Assembly: GCA_023678885.1 (NCBI GenBank)
Contig: CM042958.1
Coordinates: 9,294,852 to 9,358,851, forward strand
DNA length: 64,000 nt
Source of the DNA: Pogostemon cablin
Taxonomy: Eukaryota; Streptophyta; Magnoliopsida; Lamiales; Lamiaceae
Direction: 5' to 3'
Positions 50,655-61,110 of this stretch are shown one piece after another; position 1 is the stretch's first letter; each line of letters opens with the position of its first letter. The position numbers were made by a program, and so were the translations under genes. The notes below the pieces were generated by a model. That model searched no databases. It was not told the origin of the DNA and saw only the letters and a program-made list of their open reading frames with translations.

Positions 50655-51746
50655 ATGATGATGATGATCGGAGACCCTCTTCGGTCTAATCCCACCATCC
50701 GTATTCCGCCTTGGGATGACCAGTATCTCGAAGATCAGACGGCCCACATTCACTCCCCCATCACCCACTCGAATGCTTCTGAAGTGTCCAACTACGACGC
50801 CGCTTTGGCAGCTCTGCAACGATACCTGCCGTCGAACAAAGACGACGTCGTTCAGGCGGAGGATGAAGACTCCGACGACTTTGATTTCCCTGTGGACGCC
50901 TTCTCCTGCGATAATTTCCGGATGTTCGAATTCAAGGTGAAGAAGTGCGGGCGCGCGCGGTCGCACGACTGGACGGAGTGTCCATTCGCTCATCCCGGGG
51001 AGAAGGCTCGCAGGAGAGATCCACGGAAGTACCACTATTCCGGCAGCGCGTGCCCGGACTTCCGGAAGGGCGCGTGCAAGAGGGGAGACGCTTGTGAGTA
51101 CGCGCACGGCGTATTCGAGTGCTGGCTTCATCCGGCTCGCTATCGTACGCAGCCGTGTAAGGATGGGACCCATTGCCGGCGCCGGGTTTGCTTCTTTGCT
51201 CATACGCCTGAGCAACTCCGAGTTTTACCGTACACGAGTAGCCCAGACGAGTCGCCGCGTGGAATGGGTCACGAGTCGTACGTGGTGTTTGGTTCTTCTC
51301 CGAAAGCGATGTACTCTCCGCCATCGTCTCCCAGCAGTAACTCACCGCCTCTATCTCCAGGTAGATCAGTGCGGTTGAGTCAACTCACTGAATCAATGCG
51401 CGGTCTGCAGATTAACAAGATGAAAATGGGACTGGGAATGAGCTTGAGCATGAGCCCACCATCTTGGCGGATCGGGTTCGGGTCGCCTCGTGGCATATCA
51501 ACCATGCGACCCGGGTTCATGAGTCTGCCAACAACTCCGATCCGTGCCGTAACTCGGTCGGGACCCAGTGCATTCGACGTTTGGGAAACTTCATGTGAGG
51601 AGGAACCTCCGATGGAAAGAGTTGAGTCGGGAAGAGCGCTTCGTGAAAGGATCTACGCAAAACTTGGCAAGGAGAACTCACTGGATAGGACCAGCCGAGC
51701 TGACTCAGTGCCAGATGTTGAATGGGTTTCCGAACTCGTTAACTGA
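50655..51746 (+). CDS. Tandem CCCH zinc-finger protein, plant RR-TZF family (TZF2/TZF3-like)
   Basis: A single exon of 363 codons from the first of four consecutive ATGs to TGA; the family is typically intronless and about 350-360 aa. The arginine-rich RR domain (about residues 98-128, RSHDWTECPFAHPGEKARRR) is followed by two zinc fingers: C133-x7-C141-x5-C147-x3-H151 and C168-x5-C174-x4-C179-x3-H183. All eight ligands and the plant-specific spacing are intact. The C-terminal half is Ser/Pro/Met-rich and low complexity. The N-terminus has an acidic stretch (EDEDSDDFDF, about 69-78) and a Leu-rich ALAALQRYL that may act in nuclear export. Family knowledge: RNA binding at U-rich elements, mRNA turnover in P-bodies and stress granules, and ABA/GA/jasmonate and stress responses. 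Among Arabidopsis members it looks closest to TZF1-3. The coding part is clearly richer in GC than its surroundings. Confidence 0.95.
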   Translation: MMMMIGDPLRSNPTIRIPPWDDQYLEDQTAHIHSPITHSNASEVSNYDAALAALQRYLPSNKDDVVQAEDEDSDDFDFPVDAFSCDNFRMFEFKVKKCGRARSHDWTECPFAHPGEKARRRDPRKYHYSGSACPDFRKGACKRGDACEYAHGVFECWLHPARYRTQPCKDGTHCRRRVCFFAHTPEQLRVLPYTSSPDESPRGMGHESYVVFGSSPKAMYSPPSSPSSNSPPLSPGRSVRLSQLTESMRGLQINKMKMGLGMSLSMSPPSWRIGFGSPRGISTMRPGFMSLPTTPIRAVTRSGPSAFDVWETSCEEEPPMERVESGRALRERIYAKLGKENSLDRTSRADSVPDVEWVSELVN

Positions 51747-52328
51747 GTATGCGGGACTCGTTTTGGAGAATCCGGGTCGCATGGCTCTGTTTATTCGGAT
51801 TCAAGTTTTTTGACTGTGATTTGTGCATACGTTTTCTGACTCAATTGAATGTGATTTTTAAATATGGATATCGGATCGGTTCGGGTTGAGTAGGTTAAGT
51901 GTTTATTAAAATTACTATTTCTATTTACTGTGATTAATTTGTTTTTTTTTTTGTTTTTAAGTTGAAGGAAATGTGTGGCCTTGCATTTTGCAATTTGCAA
52001 ATTTGTAATTTTTTGCACATTAAAAACTATCGATGGAAGATCCAAATTTCGGTTTTTTTTAATTTTATTTTATTACATCATAGTTGCCACTAACCATTTC
52101 ATTGTATTTGGTTGGATATTTTATAGTATTATTTATTTATTTATTTTAAATTCAAGACATGAAAGTCACGTTTTACCTAAAAAGGTCATTTTCTTTAGAT
52201 AATTATCAGAAAATAGTTTCTTCAATGATGTTGTAACCGATCGGGTAGATACGCACTCATATTTCATTAATGTTGAGCATATGAGAAGTATAATTAACTA
52301 GCCAATTATATTCTAAAAATAGTCATCA

Positions 52329-52359
<31 letters not shown>

Positions 52360-52407
52360 TGACAAAATCAAGGATCATAAAAGTTAAAACTTTAAGAGGA
52401 CGGATAT
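51747..52407. other. 3' flank of the zinc-finger gene and AT-rich spacer
   Basis: The first 200-300 bases are probably 3' UTR. A short (ATA)n run lies at about 52330-52357. No gene was found. Confidence 0.5.
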
Positions 52408-53323
52408 TTAATTGCTAAAAAATTTATCAATTTATTAAAGATTTTTAAATTTATCATAACTTTTTATTTTTGTCAATTTAATACACGATTTATTTAATAT
52501 TTTTAATTCTGTCACGACTTTTTATTTTTGTTAATTCAATACACAATCTATTTAACATTTTCAATTATATCACAACTTTATTTTTCAATTTAATACATCA
52601 CTTATTTTTTATCTTCAATTTAATTCATTATTATTATTATTATTTTTCCATTGTGAAAAAAAAATTAGCTAAAATTGAACGATCTTTGATTTACAAATTT
52701 TAAAGTTGGAAATAATTAAACAAATTTAAAAAACGACTTCCAAAAAATTAAATTAAATCAAATCAAATAAATTTATACTCAATGTTGAACACACTAACAA
52801 AAACTAAAAACAATTAAACAATTTAATAAAACTTAACTGCCAAATTTTTAAATGTTAAACATAAAATCCAAAAAAAAAAAAAATCGAACCTACGACATTC
52901 TGCTAGGAACAAACGCTATTATTAATTTATTATTATTATTATTATTATATTTTTAAAAAGACTAAATCCGAAATCCAAATAACTATTGTAATAATTCATA
53001 GTGTATATAATTTCTTTTGTAAGAATATAATTTTAAAACTATTATTTATATATATATATATATATAATTTTTTTTAAGAGACCCACAATTAAATAATAAT
53101 AATAATTGAATTGGAAATATAAAATAAATGGTGTATCAAATAGAAAAAATAAAAGATGTGATAAAATTGAAAATATTAAATAGATTGTGTATTGAATTGA
53201 CAAAAATAAAAGATCGTGATAGAATTGAAAATATTAAATAGATCGTGATAGAATTGACAAAATTAAAAAGTCATGATGGTTTTGAAAACTCTAATAAAGT
53301 GATAAATTTTTTAAAAATTAACC
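52408..53323. mobile_element. Non-autonomous element with long arms made of subterminal tandem repeats
   Basis: Left TTAATTGCTAAAAAATTTATC and right GATAAATTTTTTAAAAATTAA are inverted matches. Each arm (about 220 bp) contains about three copies of a 55-60-bp unit with ATCACGACTTTTTATTTTTG, TCAATTTAATACAC and ATTTAATATTTTCAATT (inverted on the right). The centre (about 52640-53090) is unrelated AT-rich DNA without a gene. The class is uncertain; Mutator-like is the best guess. Confidence 0.65.
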
Positions 53324-53416
53324 CTATTTACGATGGTCAAGCCACATATTTAGGTGACTTCAAATATTTCGTACGGTACTATATTCATAATCTTATTATT
53401 ATTACTGCATTAGGAA

Positions 53417-54285
53417 AAATTTACTCGTAGGTATACAATTTGTACCTATAATTTCTATGAGATATATTAATTTAAAAAAATTATTCTAACATACAAAATA
53501 TTAAAGTAAAATACCAAATATAATCTAAACATATACACTTTTAAACCACAAACCTAAACCCTCACCCACCGCCGGTAGGCCGCACGATAAACTGCAGGAC
53601 CGCCGCCGCCGCAGGAACTCCACCGGACCACCACACCTTTTTGCTACACACACTTTTTTTACTGCACACACTTTTGCTGCACACGAACTTTTGATGCACA
53701 CAAATATTTATGTGAAGCACATTGTAAAGGTAATATTAGAATATCACTATATATTTATTTATGTAGTTAGTAGTAATACTTTTGTATGTTTGTATCTCAT
53801 AGTAATTAAGGATTTTTATTGTACATAGTAGTTATTATTAAGAAAAATTATTCATAGGTACACACTTTGTACCTCTAATTACTATAAGATACATTGATTT
53901 AAAAAAATATTCTCACATACAAAATGGAGTATTAAAGTAAAATACCAAATATAACCCTAAACCCATACACTTTTAAACCACAAACCCTAAACGCTCACCC
54001 ACCGCTGAAAAGTCGTCGGACTGCTGCCGCCGATGGAAAGTCGTCGGACCGCCGCTGCCGCCGCCGGAGCTCCACCGTACCACCACACTTTTTTGCTGCA
54101 CACACTTTTTTCTACTGCACATAACTTTTTTACTGCACACACTTTTGGTGCACACAAACATTTATGTGAAGCACATGTGTAAGAGTAATATTGAAATATC
54201 ACTATATATTTATGTAGTTAGTAGTAATACTTTTATATGTTTGTATCTTATAGTAATTAATAATTTTTTAATGTACCTAGTAGTA
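53417..54285. repeat. Direct tandem duplication of a roughly 430-bp unit
   Basis: Two copies (about 53417-53842 and 53843-54285) share the same order: GTAGGTA(C/T)AC, TAGGTATCTCAT-type AT-rich sequence, CACTTTTAAACCACAAACC, CTCACCCACCGC, a CCGCCGC-rich block, CTCCACCG, ACCACCACAC, GCACACACTTTT repeats, TTTATGTGAAGCACAT and GTAGTTAGTAGTAATAC. The CCGCCG block has expanded in the second copy. No coding assigned. Confidence 0.85.
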
Positions 54286-54550
54286 ATCTCCCTTATTATT
54301 ATTATTATTATTATTATTTATGTTATCCTATCTGATTTATAACTTACTGATTGTCTTTATATATACTTATTGTATTCTATTTTATAATTTTTATTATCAA
54401 TTTTAAAAACAAATAATTTAGTTTGAACGTATGAAAAATATGATAATGTAATTATTTAAGTTGGCGGTTTAGAATTTATTTTGATTTTTTAATATATTTT
54501 TATTCATTAAAAAATAAATAAATATAAATCTTTTATTTTCTAAGCATTCG

Positions 54551-54551
<1 letters not shown>

Positions 54552-54641
<90 letters not shown>
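54552..54641. repeat. (AT)n microsatellite, about 45 units
   Basis: Uninterrupted AT run of about 90 bp between TTCGTA and TTACTTC. Confidence 0.95.
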
Positions 54642-54642
<1 letters not shown>

Positions 54643-56296
54643 CTTCAAATATTATACAATCTTTCATCATCACTAGACTATCATATCAAAGAAAAAAAAA
54701 ATCAATGTCTTATTTTAAAAGAGAACAAATTTTATTAATAATATTCTTATAATATTGCAGCAAACGCCCTTGTATGAAAATAAAAAAAAAAATCTGATAA
54801 TATTACTCATATTATCTTAAATTAAGCCGACTAGATTGGAATTTGACTCCATCAACTAGAGTCTAGAAGGGTTTCAATTACTTATTCTCCTATTTTCCTT
54901 GATGTTATTTTTTTTATTATATTCTCCTAAGTAAACCCTAAATTATTGGGCATGTAGACATAATTAAATTAAATTAAATAAAAGCTAGGTCTACAAACAC
55001 AAAATTTCTTTGTTTGGTAGCCCTTTGTTTTCTGGCCGTCCACTGATTTAGGCCCACTACATTAATTGGGCCTACCCCAGTTATCTCATCCATCTCTCTC
55101 TCTCTTACCCATCTTTCTCTCTCTTGTTTTTTCCTCCTAAAAAATTGACACTTTAGACTTGAATCGAAATAGACAAGATAATGAAAACGAATATCCTCAC
55201 AAGGGTGGCCATCTCAAGATATTGAAAACGAATATAAAATCTCTACTCAAATAAATGGACAAACTTATTCGACATCATGGTCGATTTTAGGTTGCATGTA
55301 ACATTTGGATCGAATAAACTCAACTAATATACGACAATATTAAAATAAAAATCATATGTATGTATTTTATTTATTTATTTTTAGTTTTATTTATTTTATT
55401 TTATTTTTATATTGGGGGTCTAAACGATATTTTTTACTATTTGTTTATAATATATATATTTTTATTCCGATCAATTGAGAATTTTTATGTGGTTGATCAA
55501 TCTGCAAAATGATTTTACAAGGGTTTTGCCATTTTTTATTGTTAACTTATTTATTTATTTATTAATAACAATAATAAGTAGTTTTGGGGAAAAAAAATCA
55601 ATCTCATGTAGAATGTCAACTGACCCTACTTCAACATGTACACATATATGTATGAATATAAATTAGGGTTTGTAGCTTTCTTAATTATACAACTTTCGAT
55701 ACTCATTCCAAATGTTTACTTCAATTTATTTCAGATCAATCCGTTTTAAAATTTGCGCATACGTTTAAAATAAATAATTCATATAATATTAACATGCTAC
55801 AATATTAACCCAACTAGAAATAGTATTCAATAGCTTATAAGTTCATATTCAAAGTTTTGAGATATGGAGAGACAAGTGGCATACTGTGTTTATTTTGAGT
55901 AGTACAAGGTGCAAAGGTTTTGTGTTACAACAAATGTGTAATAAAATGTGTCGTTTTGTAGTGTATTAGGTAATATACGATAATGGAGTATAATTTATTT
56001 TAGAAGAAATGGGCCACACCCAACCCCATATAATAATAAAAAAAATTATCCTAATCTTAAAAAGTTATGTTTTGAAATCCCCAAATTTATATAAATATTA
56101 TTTTCACGGTTTTTAAATTAAAATAAATGTCTTGATGGTACATTTTTATGATTTAATTGTAAATAAATATTCATTATTCGATTATAACTTTTAAATCGAG
56201 TTATAAATATTTTCATTCTTTTGGATATTTAAACATTTTTAACTAAATAAACATAATACATTAAAAACTTTGATAAATCCTTTAGAGTACATAATT

Positions 56297-56321
56297 CCCC
56301 CCCCCCCCCCCCCCCCCCCCC
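56297..56321. repeat. Poly-C run of 25
   Basis: Twenty-five consecutive C. Rare in plant DNA and prone to length error in sequencing. Confidence 0.9.
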
Positions 56322-58599
56322 TTTATTTATAAGTATAAGCATATATTTTAAGTAAAAATATTAAAAATAGATGTCAAAAAATATATTGTCAATCCCAATA
56401 AAGCAATGAAAATGATAAAAGATGGTTGATAAGGAAACGCACTGAATATTTTAGGTCACCCAATTAGAGTAGCCGCCATTTCCTGTTCTGTGGATTTCTA
56501 ACATTATTTGATTTCGACATTTTCCCTCAAATCAACCTTTAACTTTTTAACAATTACTCCTAGTCATTCTTTCAAAATAAATTTTATTTTCCTCTGAATT
56601 ATTGAATTATGAAAATTTTGAATGTAGTAAAAGGCTAAAGCATACAATTTCATAATATTATTTAATTTTAAAATTAAAATATATTTTTAACACATTTCAT
56701 TTCATATTTTGCATTTTATCAGATTGACTGTATTTCATTTTAAGAAAATGTATTTGTTTTGATTTTAAGACAAACAATTACTGTAAGTACAAATAGTTAC
56801 ATTAATATAGTATTCACCATCCATTAACACATGCATTGACGGTTGACCTTATAATATTAATACGTCTGGTCGAGTGGGCTATTAAAAAAGTTAAGTAGGA
56901 TTTACTCATACGAATACTAACATACTTTTAAAATTACTTTAAATTTTAACTAACATAATTATTTGTTCTGATCATACGTACAATTTGATATTCATGCGTA
57001 TGGTGTCATTCTTTCTCGATAAAATAAATACGCCATATGATAGGATAAAAGCTTATGGTAATTATTAAATGGAACAAGTATCACAAGCAAAACTAGTTCA
57101 TACTATAATGGTATTTTTATCATTATAATTTGGGCTATTCTCTAATGAGACGGGCATATGTAAGATTAATGGTGAAACAGTCGATCAATTGTTAAAATAT
57201 TATTATTAGTACATAAAGTATGTTTGTTGTGAATTATATTAAAACACCTTAAAAACATACTTTAATTAATTAGTATTCATTATACTCTAGAAAAAATATA
57301 CTTTAATTAACAATAGGCATAGTACTTTACTTATATAAAAATGATATTTTAATAATTGGTTTACTTGTCTCACAACCCATCACACGTAATTTCAGTCTCA
57401 TAAGAAACTTTGCTTTATAATTTATATTCGAAAGGGTATAATAATCTTCTCAACTTAAGAATAAAAAGATACACATAATTTATATTTCAATGAGATTATC
57501 TCATAAAATATACTCCATTTTGAGAACCTATAAAATAATAAAGAGTTGGGCCCAACGAGTGGGTTTTTACTAAGCCCAAATTCATTTTTCACAAGCCCAA
57601 ACACACATATGAAAGAATGACTTCAGACTACTAGTACGTAGATTAATTTACTTATTAGAAATTAGTAATATTTACTCAATATCATCATCCTATAATACAA
57701 ATACTCTTTACAATTTAATTATTATCCAAAAATAAAATTAACGAAAAAATATTAAAGAAAAAAAGAAACCCTAAAAAGGCAAGATTAGAAACACTCAACT
57801 GATGATGTCAATTTCCAATGCGCGTATGAGGTCATGCATATGCTTAGTCAATTTTGGCAGTTTTATGTATCAAAATTACAAAGCCTTGCAATAACACATT
57901 TAAAGAAACTTTAATTAATTCAACCTAATTTCTTTCTTTTTCCGTAAGCAGAAACTTGTATGCACCCGTGCGCACGGGCACATTTCGTGTATTTTTAGAA
58001 TTTTGTGTTAAATTATATACCCTTTATTTAGTATAAAGATGTGTACACTTTATTTTCTGAAGAAAAAAAATATTAATAAAAAGTGTATACCCTTTAGAAT
58101 AAAATGGTGTACTCATACTAATTAAAGTGTATACCCTTTAGAACAAAATAATACCCTTACCCATAATACTAAATTCTAAAGGCGCACGGTGTGGCCCCGA
58201 GTGCACACGAGCCTCACTCTTTTCCGTATTAAAGAATTAACTATAGCAGATAAATCAAGTTAAAAAGTTCAAGAAACCAGGAAAAAAATTGTTTAAATTA
58301 ATTAATGTGCTTTAGTTTACATGTTAATTTAAATCTATCAAGGTAACGTAGGATATATAGTTTAATTCAACTGTGAGCCTGTGTCACAAAATATATTTTG
58401 CGAGATAGGTACTCATTAAGAAAAAAGTAATATCAATTTAAATTGAACAATTTCATATAAAATTATAGTAGTATGATGGAAAAGTCCATAACACATTTAA
58501 TTAAAAAAAATCTAATTAAGGAAAAGTGTGACTACTCACTAGACACTTCACACACAAGTTTTTATCATAAGGCAAATTCAAGTTTTTATTGCGACAAAG

Positions 58600-58863
58600 T
58601 CTATTGTGATACAGGTTATTTGTGAGACGGGTCGACCCATCACTAAAGTATGTTTATTGTATAGATAAAGTATGTTAAAGTATGTTTTCTAAAGTATGCT
58701 GAATTATGCATTAAAATATGATTTTAATGTGTTATAATATGATTTATTATTAACATACTTTAACTGCAAATAAGAACACTTTAGCTATATAATAAGCATG
58801 CTTTAGTGATAAGTCGACCCGTCTCACATTCGTCTCACAAATAACCCGTCTCACAAGAGAGTC
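58600..58863. mobile_element. MITE with GTGAGACGGGTCGACC inverted termini
   Basis: GTTATTTGTGAGACGGGTCG at the left, followed by ATCACTAAAGTATG, mirrors GCATGCTTTAGTGATAAGTC, GACCCGTCTCACA and CAAATAACCCGTCTCAC at the right. The right end carries an extra TCGTCTCACA unit. The interior repeats AAAGTATG motifs. No coding. Confidence 0.78.
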
Positions 58864-59005
58864 TCTCTTTTATCGTAAATTCAAGTTTTTATCATAATTA
58901 AAAGGCAAATTCTCCGGTGCACTCGATTGTATTGTGCATCCACATAAAACTTATATACTATTGAATAAAAAATATATACTTTACTAGTGAATTTAATTTC
59001 TGATA

Positions 59006-59196
59006 CTTCATACGTCCCATCGAAAGGTCCATATTTTATTATATTGGGTGTTTAACTCAAAGTTCTCAATTTTTCCCTTTTAGTAAAAGACCACGCGCTT
59101 ACTACTAATACAATTACTCATTACATGTAAAATAATAATACTCTTTAATTCACGTGCAGAAAGTAAGCGTAGACTTATGGATGAAAGGGAGGGAGT
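59006..59196. mobile_element. Stowaway-like MITE relic
   Basis: CTTCATACGTCCCATCGAAA preceded by TA, and GGATGAAAGGGAGGGAG followed by TA. It shares ATACAATTACTCA and AATACTCTTTAATTCACGTG with the intact element at 44167-44405. Confidence 0.72.
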
Positions 59197-59741
59197 AGTT
59201 TATACATATATTAAAAATAATACATATACACCATTAAATAAAAATTAATACACATATTGGTGCACTGGATATCAATTTTAATTAAAATCTTCAGTTGAAT
59301 ATTCTTGGAGAAAATTTTCACGTATGATAGAAATTATTAATATATAGTTATATACCATTATATATGTGGATAATACAGTTTGAGGCGAAGATGCAGATGA
59401 AATTTCACCAAGAAAAAATTACTAGTCTACTACTTAATTGTCTATTCATTCACACTGCCTTGACAATTTCTCTCAATCTTAATGCAATGAATGAGACAAA
59501 GATAAATATATAAGTTGAGACTTGCAGTAGAGTATACCATAAAAATCGTGATAAAAGTATGGAATTACGTAATGATTTCATGTGGTTTTATTCAAAAGAA
59601 AGACTAATTAAATCTTGTACTTTCTTTGCATTAAAAAAAATAAAAAATCATGTGAACGGTAAAATAAATACATAGTCAATTATAAGGGGATTGAACTTGG
59701 TAAACACGAAGTTACATGGGTTTTAATTACATTTTTATTCA
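59197..59741. other. Upstream region of the MYB gene
   Basis: AT-rich, no gene. Presumed distal promoter of the MYB gene. Confidence 0.4.
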
Positions 59742-59751
59742 CTATATATAG
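59742..59751 (+). promoter_or_regulatory. Candidate TATA box of the MYB gene
   Basis: CTATATATAG, a near-consensus plant TATA box, lies about 216 bp before the MYB ATG, which would give a leader of about 180 bases. Position and sequence are the only support. Confidence 0.45.
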
Positions 59752-59966
59752 ATGAAAGAGAGAGTTTGAATAGTAGGAAAATATTGTAGGTGTTGGAAAA
59801 TATATAGAAGTTTCGAATCTTAGGCTGGTTTATTTCTCTTGTCGCTACGCACAGAAACACACACATATACTATATATACACACAAAGAGGGGAGTATACA
59901 TATATATAGATAAGGAGATATATACATGTAATAATTGGTAGTGAAGAAGTTGGATGAAGAGTGGAA

Positions 59967-61110
59967 ATGGGAAGACGTCCATGTTGTGATAAGAGTAAAG
60001 TGAAAAGGGGGAGTTGGTCTCCACAAGAAGATGCCACTCTCAAGAACTACATCCACACCCATGGCATTGGAGGCAACTGGATTACTTTGCCCCAAAAAGC
60101 TGGTAATTAGTCCCATACACACACATATGTGTCTGTGTGTGTGTGAGAATGTGGGATGGGTGGTTTTTTTTTTTTTTTTTTGGTGGTGGGGGGTTGGGGG
60201 GGTGATGAGCCTGATACAAGTTTCCCAATATGAATGGATGGTGATATATACATTGAGGACCTGAGGTGGTTAATTTGGTTGTTTTGCATGAGATTTTATA
60301 TAACAATGTTTACTATTTTTCAATAATAAAAAAAAGATTAATATTTAGTGTGTGATGATCAGGTCTTGAGAGGTGTGGTAAGAGTTGCAGGCTTAGATGG
60401 CTTAATTACCTCAGACCAAATATCAAACATGGAGATTTTACACACCATGAAGATTTCATCATCTCCAATTTATTCAATACTATTGGAAGCAGGCAGGCTC
60501 TATATACTTTTCACACTAGTCATTTTTAGTTACATGCACAATAATATTATGATGATATAGTAACAACCCCCCACCCCCCTTTCTCAGATGGTCTATTATA
60601 TCTTCACATTTGCCAGGAAGAACAGACAATGATGTCAAAAACTACTGGAACACAAAGTTGAAAAAGAAGCACATGATGGCTACACCTCACACCTCTACTC
60701 ATCGTAATAAGAGTGAATTAATTTCTACTGATCAACGAATCGCCGCCACCGTCCACTCGGCCACAGCCACCGGCGCTGCCACAGCCTCCCAAATTGTTCC
60801 AACTAATGAACAGGCTTTGCAAGATTTTCCAACGCCATATGATGTCCCAAGTGTTTTAAATGAGCCCATAATTAATTTAAGTTATCCAGGCTACAGCTTC
60901 AATCATGGAGGGTCAAGTGGCAATAACATGAATTTCCCATTTTGTCCCTCCCACCAAGATTTTAGTCCAATCTTCCATGAAAGCAATGGAGTGAAGATGG
61001 ATGGATATTCATTTGAATTTGTGAACGACATTTGGTCACATGAGGAGGTAGCCATTAATGGAGGTGATAGTGATGCTGATTTGTTCAGTATTTTCCCATG
61101 TTCATTCTAG
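59967..61110 (+). CDS. R2R3-MYB transcription factor, RAX/MYB subgroup 14-like
   Basis: Three exons (59967-60102, 60363-60492, 60588-61110) join in phase to give 262 aa; exon sizes 136 and 130 are standard for this family. The start MGRRPCCDKSKVKRGSWSPQ is the classical R2R3 N-terminus. R2 keeps its Trp residues (SWSPQED, NWITLPQ, RLRWLNYL). R3 has IKHGDFTHHEDFIISNLF, GSRWSIISSHLPGRTDNDVK and NYWNTKLKKK. The NYWNTKLKKK and IKHG signatures point to subgroup 14 (RAX/Blind, MYB36/68/84/87), which controls axillary meristems, root endodermis and related fates; the exact orthologue is uncertain. R3 helix 1 has HH where relatives usually have acidic residues. The second intron begins GC, not GT. 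The C-terminus ends DLFSIFPCSF, acidic and aromatic, a possible activation region. Confidence 0.9.
60493..60587 (+). other. GC-AG second intron of the MYB gene (95 bp)
   Basis: The donor reads GGAAGCAG|GCAGGC and the acceptor TTTCTCAG|ATGG. Joining restores GSRWSIIS, the invariant end of R3 helix 2. No usable GT lies nearby. The donor is weaker than the GCAAGT consensus, so splicing efficiency is uncertain. Confidence 0.75.

Larger units (their letters stand above)
54286..58599. other. AT-rich intergenic DNA
   Basis: Contains the (AT)n run at 54552-54641, CT-rich TCTCTCTCT at about 55090-55130, the poly-C run at 56297-56321 and diffuse MITE-like fragments: near 57140-57420 GAGACGGGC and TCTCATAAGAAAC, and near 57960-58215 CACCCGTGCGCACGGGCAC. 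No gene was found. Confidence 0.5.

Noticed and set aside
50631..51215. Long open frame on the minus strand (194 codons)
   Set aside because: Exact antisense shadow of the GC-rich zinc-finger coding exon.
57140..57420. Possible MITE with GAGACGGGC and GTCTCATAAG ends
   Set aside because: Inverted match too weak; only a vague likeness to the element at 58600-58863.
57960..58215. CACCCGTGCGCACGGGCAC and CCCCGAGTGCACACGAGCC as possible element ends
   Set aside because: The two ends are not convincing inverted repeats and no target duplication is visible.
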